The translations under genes and the position numbers were made by a program. DNA of 64,000 nt from Teredinibacter turnerae T7901. GTDB lineage: Bacteria; Pseudomonadota; Gammaproteobacteria; Pseudomonadales; Cellvibrionaceae. Below, piece by piece: positions 10,301-19,300 of this stretch (the first letter of the stretch is position 1; every line of letters starts with the position of its first letter). Where the stretch lies: positions 2,030,764 to 2,094,763 of the forward strand of contig NC_012997.1 of NCBI RefSeq assembly GCF_000023025.1, in the 5' to 3' direction. The notes under the pieces were generated by a model that saw only the letters and a list, made by a program, of their open reading frames with translations, did no database searches and was not told the origin of the DNA.

Positions 10301-13300
10301 GGCCATTTGATATTGCAGGAATACGTCGAGCAGCGCAGCTTTACGGTAGACAATAAACCCCAGCTGATAATGGTTTCTGCCCGCAACGAAAAAACACTGC
10401 GAATGCTCACCGCTGAACTTGCAGAAAGAGTTGCGAACGAGCCGGGCTTTACACTCGAACAAATTGCCCACACGCTTCACATGGGGCGACTCGATCTTGA
10501 TTATGGATTAGCATTTATTGCAACCACTATTGCTGATCTTTCGGAGAAGCTGAACGCGTTTTCGGCAAACCGAGAAGCGCCTGGCTCGTGGTGGGGAAAA
10601 CGAGATCGAAAATTTGCCTGGCAAGGAGAGCTGGATTCACTTTCGGCCAGCGATGCAATTAACAACCGCAATTTAATCTCCCTTACACGCCAATGGCTAA
10701 CCGGCAATGAAATTAATTGGTCCGGATTATACCCGAATCTGGTTAAGCGAATTTCGTTGCCCGGGTACACGTTTGAAAAATCCAGCTATTGGATAGAACA
10801 TGCTCCCTTCGATGGCACTACGTCGTCGGTCGCCTGTTTGTCGCCATTGATCGATAGAAATATATCGACTTTTGATGAACAGCTATTTGAAAAGTGGTTG
10901 CAGCCATCAGCCAGCTATTTGCGCGATCACAAGGTGGGCGATAGCAGTGTATTGCCGGGCGTGGCCTATCTCGAAATGGTATTAGAAGCGGCGCAACAGG
11001 CAACTGATAGTGAAATCCTAGGATTCAGTAACGTCCAGTGGCTTAAGCCAATTATCGTCGATACTGATGAGACGGTTATTGTTAAAACCGGCCTCTACAT
11101 CGATAACCACGGAGTCGAGTTTGAAATATTCACTGGCGACGACGAACGGGAAATAGTGTGTACCGGCCGCCTGTTAATTGCTGGTTTGTGCGATGCATCC
11201 GAAGCACGCAAGTTTGATGCGGCAATAGATAAGCCTGACTACAGCGCGCTCGAAGCACGCGGCACTAAAATAGAGTATGCGGATATTAATACCGCATTTG
11301 CTCAGTTGGGCTTTAATTTTGGAGCCAGTTTTCAGGTCATAGAAACGCTGCATTATTCTGCAACCGAAGTGCTCGGTACCGTTGTTCCCAAAGCGGAAGC
11401 CGTCGGCGTTTACACGCTAACACCCGCATTAATGGACGGTGCAATTCGAGTCGCTATCGCGGTTGGGGGGTTCGCTATTGGCAAGGGTATGCCGCTGCCT
11501 GTCGCGGTAGAGCAAATTATTCTACGAAAACCTGTAACCGGATTGTGCCGTGTTCACGCCCGTTTGCAGCAGGGCAGTTTGCAAGATCATCGCCGAAGCT
11601 ACGATGTAGATATACGGGATGCCCGCGGTGAGTTACTAGTTTGTTTGAAAGGTTTTACGGTGCAAAACGTTGCCCGGCTTGCGGGTACTAAAACCAAGCC
11701 TTCATCTGCGCGAAAAAATGCCAGCACCATGGCTGCGCTCAAAAAGCCTGAGCCTGCGCCGGTTGTACATCAAGCTCCCATTGTCGCTACACCACAAGTT
11801 AGTGATAAGCCTGATCTGGTCGCGTTTCTCACCACCTTGGTCGCCGGCGCGACTCAAATGTCGGAATCGCAGATCGACCCTGATGACATGCTGGAAAAAT
11901 ATGGCATAGACTCGGTAATGATCATGTCGATGAATGAGCGCTTGCGTGAAAAATTCGGCGATGATATTCCTCAAACGTTGTTTTTTGAATATCAGCGTAT
12001 CAGCGAACTCAAAGAGTTTTTCGAAGAAAACTACAGCGAGCATTTTTCCGGTTCGGCTCCGACAATCGCTACGCCCGTACCCTCAGCGGTGCAGGCGTCT
12101 GTCAGTGTCCAGTCCGCAGAGGTTGCCAATGGAGAAGTTTCTCCTAATGCTGGAGATGCCCTGTCCATCGTGACGGATTTCCTCCGCAAGGCGTTGGCGG
12201 AAACTACGAAAATGCCAGAGCCGGATATTGATATAGACACCCCGCTGGAAAAGTATGGTGTCGACTCTGTTCTCATCATGTCGATGAATGAAAAAATGGA
12301 AGCGGTGTTTGGCGAAGACGTGCCCAAGACACTGTTCTACGAATTCCAGGATTTGGCGGGAATCGCTGAGTATTTTACGGAAAACCACGCTGCGGATATT
12401 AGCGCCAAGCTCTCACCCGGAACCGGAACTCAGATCCCCCAGGCCGTGGTTGTAGCGTCGCCAGTGGTCGCGACCGAGGCGGTTTCTACACCGGTTGCGG
12501 AAGAGGTTGACGGGGGCGCTGGCAATCAATTCGAGCAAGCGATATTACGTGCTGAGTCGTTGCTAAAACTCTTCGCGGGAGAGCTTGGCTGCACAGTAAC
12601 AGACACTGTGCTTGACACACCGCTTCGCGACCTTGGTCTGGATGCGGTTGCAGCCATGCGTATTGATGCAGGTCTTGAAGCGCTCTTCCCCGATGCTCCC
12701 CAGCATAAAATATTTAAATTTTCTACGCTCAGAAACTGTATTACCGCAGTAGGCGGTGTATTGCCGGACTCTGAATCTGACGATCCCATGTCGCCAGGCC
12801 AGGATAATCTCCAGCCGGCCGCCAAGTTGCCTCAACAACCAAGAACGCCGCAGCGACGTGGTCGTGGCGGACATCGGTTTGGCGGTGTTGCGGTTCAGGA
12901 AAATATTGCCATCATCGGCTTATCTGGCCGTTATCCCCAAGCCGACAACTTGGACGACTATTGGCGCAATCTGGCAGAAGGTCGCGATTGTATCGTCGAA
13001 GTGCCGAGAGATCGTTGGGATTTTAATGCGCACTTCAGTGAAGACCGCACAGAAAAAGGCAAGGTATACAGCAAATGGGGTGGCTTCCTCGGTGCGGTAG
13101 ATCAGTTCGATCCAGACTTTTTCAGAATTACTCAGCGTGAAGCTGAGAAAATGGATCCGCAGGAACGTTTATTTCTGGAGACCTCCTGGCAGTGTCTTGA
13201 GGATGCAGGCATTCCACGGGCAAATCTATCGCAATATACCGTTGGTGTTTTCGTTGGCGTGATGTGGGGGCTATACGAACACACGGACGTTTCTGAACAG

Positions 13301-16300
13301 CAGTTGCAATATGGCAAGCCGGCGTCATCGTTCTCGTCAATTGCGAACCGCGTTTCTTATACCTTTGATTTACACGGCCCGAGCATGGCGCTGGACACTA
13401 TGTGCTCTTCGTCGCTCACGGCACTACAAGTGGCATGTCAACACATTCACAACAACGCCTGTGATATAGCCATCGCCGGTGGCGTTAACCTGGCAACGCA
13501 CAAGTTAAAATACGAGTTGCTTGCCCAGGAGCAATTCCTGTCGAGTGATGGTCGCTGCCGCTCTTTTGGTGAAGGGGGCACAGGCTATGTTCCAGGTGAA
13601 GGTGTTGGCGCTGTTCTGCTTAAACCATTAAGCAAAGCGATTGAAGCAGGCGATCAGGTCTATGGTGTGATCCATGCGACAGCACTCAATCACGGTGGAA
13701 AAACAAATGGCTATACCGTTCCCAGCCAGAAAGCCCAGACGGCCGTTATTAAATCCGCCCTAGCTCAAGCTAATTGGGATATTTCCTCAATTTCTTATAT
13801 CGAAGCGCACGGTACAGGTACGTCACTGGGCGATCCCATTGAGGTGGCGGGGTTAACGCGTGCACTGAAGGATCATGCGGGTGGGAATATTCCGGACAGT
13901 TACCGATGTATACTTGGCTCCGTTAAAAGTAATATCGGGCACCTCGAATCAGCTGCCGGCATTGCTGCACTCACAAAAATACTGTTGCAGTTCAAACACA
14001 ACAAGATTGCGCCTTCACTGCATTCATCTGAGCTGAATAAAAATATTAATTTTTCTGGAACTCCGCTGGAGGTGCCACAAGAATTGCTGCCGTGGGAGAG
14101 CGATGGCGTTGTTCCGCGTCGCGCTGGGATCAGTTCATTTGGCGCGGGCGGCTCAAATGCGCACGTGTTGGTTGAAGAATTTATTCATGAACCTGTTAGC
14201 CTGCAAAATGCTGATAGGCCTGTCCTATTCCTGTTGTCTGCGGACGATTATCCGCGTCTGCAAGCTTATGCCAATACAGTTGTGAGCTGGCTGGCGAAGC
14301 AAAATGATCGAACTCCGGAATTTTTGCATCGTTTAGCGTACAGCTCTCAAATCGGTCGCGACCAACTGGCCGTACGTCTGGTGGTGGTTACTCATTCCTG
14401 GAGCGAGTTGCTGGATGCGTTAAATTGTTTCCTGAACGAGCAAGAGCACAAGGCGCTAAAAACACAAAACGCCCTGCACGGACAGGACTTGAATAAAATA
14501 ATTGATGCTGACGAGCGCCGCGAACTGCTGGACAGCATTATTGCCAAGTCGCAGGTTGACCGATTAGCGATGGCCTGGGTGTCTTCGTTAGATGTGGATT
14601 GGCAATCGCTAACTGTTCATCTTTTCCCTGAAGTCTCTACACTGGGTACGCGCTACCTGCGCAAGGTTTCGTTCCCTGCGAAGCCATTTCTCGATCAGAG
14701 GGTATGGGTCGAAGTCGCTAATAGTGAGGTCAGCAATGACGCAGGCTTACATCCTTTGGTCGACAAAAACTGTTCAACGCTGTTTACACAGCGTTTTAAG
14801 AAAACGTTTTTGGGGACCGAGTTTTATCTCTCCGATCACATTGTAAATACCGGTGAACCGCGGGTGATACTGCCAGGGGTTGCCTACCTGGAAATTGCGC
14901 GTGCCTGCGCGGAGCAGAGCATGGGAGGCGAGTACCGGGTCGCGACTATTCAAAATTTATTATGGGCACAGCCCATCGAAATCCGTGGAAAAGCGGAAGA
15001 CGTAGACATTGTGATGACAGCAGGCGATGACTCGTTGAATTTCACGATCGCGAATGCCGCTGATAACACACACGTGTATTGCGATGGCGAAGTGAGCTTT
15101 GTCGAAGCGAACGTGGTTTTGGAAGATGAATGGCTGGACCTCACCGCGTTAAAAAATGCTGCTCATTTAGAAGAGCACCACGATGCTATTTATAGCGAAT
15201 TTGCCGAGATGGGTTTCGCTTATGGTGACAGTTATCGCGTTACCCAAAAACGGTACCGCATCGGCGACAGGCAAGCACTTGCAGAATTAGTTTTACCTGA
15301 CGCCTTTAAAGGATCGTTGGTCGATTTTGTGTTGCATCCCTGTTTGATGGATGCGGCAGTAAGAACCGGGCTTGCCGCAGATTTTCCTGCAGGACAGATG
15401 CCTTCCCATCCAATAGTACCTTTTGGTGTTGAGCAGGTGGACGTGCGCCACCCTTTGCCACAAAAATGTTTTGCGTACGCAACACTCGCGGACGACTCTC
15501 AGCCCGGCGCTGAGATGAAAAAGTATCAAATAGTCGTTACCGACGAAGCGGGCAAAGTGCTGGTGAAGCTACATAATTTCACCGCTCGCTCATTCGTGAA
15601 AGGTTCTTCCAGCTCAACCAGTATTTTTGAATATCGCTGGCAACCTGCGCCTTTGGATGCACAGCTCAATTCAACCGTTGAGTCCCTTCTTTCCGTTGGT
15701 TTTGAGGCGGGTCAGGCTGGTGAATTGACGTCGGCATATTCCGGTACTTTTACGCATTTGGCGTTTTCCGGGATCACCGAAATGGATAACGATCAGGATA
15801 ACTGGTTTGCGGCATGTGACGAAGAGTCAATTACCGATGTGCTGAACCAGTTGGAAAATTATCGTGGATTACCGACGGCGATTTTGTTTAATGCAGATGG
15901 GCTTGAGTCGGATGATTCAGTCCAAGCCCCGCTGTTGCGCCTTGCGCTTTTGATACAAGTCCTAGAAAAGGTGCATCCGCTGCGCAGCTGCAAAATTGTC
16001 GTTTGCTACAGTATCCGAAACGATGTCGCCACCTGCATAGGCGAAGCAGCCGCAGGCTTTGCTAAATCACTCTTGTCGGTAAATCACCGCTTCCGGTTGG
16101 TTACGGTGGGTGCTGAGACTGATGCTTCTGGCCTGCAACCTTCACTCTTTTATATCCAGGAGGCGGGCTATACAGCGAATAATGCCGATGAAGTCCAGTA
16201 TCTTCAGGGGGAGCGACGCGTGCGCCGATTGTACTCAGCGTCGCCTAGCTCTCAACGAAACCTGCCACTCGAACAAGGCGGCTGCTATTTAATAACCGGA

Positions 16301-19300
16301 GGGTTGGGTAAACTCGGATTGCTATTCGCGCGTTATTTAGCAAAACATTATGGTGCGAACATTGTACTCACGGGTCGTTCCGCCATGAATGACAATGCGC
16401 TGAAATCGCTGGTTGAATTGCAGCAGCTCGGTGCCAGCGCAACCTATTTCCCTGCTGATATAAGTGATCCGCATGCGACGAAAAGGCTGGTTGATCATTG
16501 CGTTAAAACCTACGGCAAGCTCGACGGTGTAATTCACAGTGCTGGGGTCGCAGATTCAAAAAATCTACTTCAGCAGTCAATGTCTGACTTTGCTCGAATT
16601 ATGGAGCCTAAGATTGCAGGCACCATTGCGTTGGACCAGGCTACAGCTGGCGAAAGCTTGAAATTCTTCGTCGTGTTTTCTTCCATTTCCGCGCTTGTTG
16701 GGGATCTTGGCTCAGGTAGCTATGCCTGTGCGAACAGATTCCTTGACGCCTATATCGCGTTACGTGCGCAACGAGCGAGCGATCGCGGGTTGTCAATCAA
16801 TTGGCCGTTGTGGAATGAGGGTGGAATGGAAATTCCTGAGGAGCAACGTGCGTTTTTCGACTTTAGCGGCATACAACCTCTGGATGAGCAACAGGGGCTG
16901 GAAGCCTTCGAATCAATGCTCAGCCTGCCACACGCGAACCTCTTAGTCGCTTCCGGAGAAATCCAGAAATTACAACAGTATCTAAGGGTGGCGGATGCGC
17001 TGCCAGAGGTGCATAGCAAAGCGGTAACTGAAACTCTAATTTCGACTGATAGAGAACCTGCCGCGGCAATGACTTTGCTGACCGCGCCCGCCGACAATCC
17101 CAAACCACAGATTGCCACACCTGATGGAGCGTCTATGTCTGGAAGTCCTGGAAGCGCGTTGTTTGATTTTCTGCGTGATCACGTGGTTACCGTAACTCGA
17201 ATCGCCGTTGAAAAAGTTGACAACCATACCCGTTTTGAAGGCTTTGGTATGGACTCAGTCATGCTCATGGAATTGCAAAATAATTTGCAAAAGCAATTTA
17301 ATAAGTTGCCGAAAACCGTATTGTTCGAGCACGACACCCTGGCGAAACTAGCGGAATTCCTCGAAAAAAATTATAGCACTGAGCTCACCAACCTATTGGG
17401 CTTGCCAGAGAGTAGCGAGTCGACAGCGCACGCTGCTCCTGTGCCCGCGAGCACTGCCGCGAAGCCGTCATCGACCATGCGAGCAATTTTGCCCCCTGCG
17501 GCTAAGTTCTCCGTGAAGATGCCAGTGAAGAGCGGTTTGCTCGGCAATGGCGGACGGGCTGGTGTGAGTGGTGATATTGCGATCATCGGCATCGGAGCCC
17601 GCTTTCCTGGTGCTGAAACATTAGCCGAGTTTTGGCAAGTGCTCGCGTCCGGTAAGAGCACCATTAGCGCGATACCAGAATCCCGCTGGCCTGCATCAGC
17701 CTATTACGCGTCGCGAGTCGACAAGGTGGTTAATAAAGCGGTTAGTAAATGGGGCAGTTTCATTGATGGTCTCGATGAATTTGATCACGAATTTTTCAAG
17801 ATCCCTTTGGATGATGCTTGCAAACTTGACCCGCAAATTAAGTTAATGTTGGAGTCGACATGGGCGGCACTCGAAGACGCCGCTTACACACCAGATACAC
17901 TCAACATCGACCGCGTCGGCGTGTTTGTTGGTTCGATGAGCGACGATTTTTCCCGCGTTGTTGCGGATGGTTGGAATAGCAAACAGCGCTACTTTGGCCC
18001 AGGTGCAGTGGGAAGTGAATTGTCGAATCGACTATCGTATTTTTTCGATTTTCATGGTCCGAGCATGTCGATTCAAACTGCGTGCTCTTCGTCGGCTACG
18101 GCCATTCATTTAGCGCGCAACGCTTTGCTCGTGCAGGAATGTCGGTACGCAATTGCTGGTGGTGTTAACGTGAGCTTGCACCCCAGTAAATACCTTATGT
18201 TGCAAGATATGAAAGTGCTCTCACCCACCGGTAGAGAGGCGGCTTTTGACGAACATGCCAATGGCCTGGTGCCGAGTGAAGGTGCCGGTGTAGTGCTACT
18301 CAAGAGACTGGAGGATGCTGCCGCTGACGGGGACTATATATACGGTGTACTGAAGAGCAGCCAAGTAAGCCATGCCGGGGTAGGCGCCGGGCAGTTTTTA
18401 CCGAATCTGCGTGATATGGCAAACACTGCCGCAGAAGCGATTCGTATTGCCGGCTTGAGTGGTGACAACATTTCTTACATCGAATGTCATGGCACGGGCA
18501 CTGAGCTGGGCGACCCGATTGAGCTAAAAGCGATGGAAATGGCGCTGCAACAGACGTCGCAAAAACGCAACTTCTGCGCACTGGGTACTAAAGCTAACCT
18601 GGGCCATATGGAAGCTGCATCTGCTGTATGTTCACTAATAAAAGTGTTGCTCAGTATGCAACACCAATCCATTCCCCCATGCGCCAATCTCAAGCAGACG
18701 AATACTGTTTATGAGGAAGAAAACTCTCCCTTCGTGTTACCGCGTGAATTGAAGTCCTGGGCGAAGGATAGCGTCTACTACGCTGGCATAAATTCCTTCG
18801 GAATGGGCGGTTCAAATGCATTTCTGGTTGTTGGCTCTGCACCCGAGGTTGTCGGCGAAACGACACAAAATGGCTCCAGCTATCCTGTGCTTGTGTCTGC
18901 TGCAACGCAGGAGCAGCTTCGCGATTACGTGGAGAAACTGCGTGTTTTCGCTGAGGAGAACATCGACATCAATATCGCCAGCTTCGCCTACAGCACACAA
19001 GTAGGCCGCGTTGCGATGCGGCATCGACTGGTGTTTGTAGTGGATTCGCTGGTTATGTTTCATCAAAAAGCTGCTGCTTGGCTGGAAAACCCCTCATTGG
19101 AGCAGTCAGGTGTTGTTGCAGGCGAGCCAGGTAATAAAAAAGCAGCATCTATTGCCGCTCTTGTCGCAAATCAGTCTGGCAATACCTATCTGGATAGTCT
19201 TCTGAACGAAAAAAATTATCCAACTTTGGCGGCGTTATGGACGATGGGCGCGAGCATAGATTGGCGCAAGCTCTACCAGGGACAAAAACCCGTACGTGTC

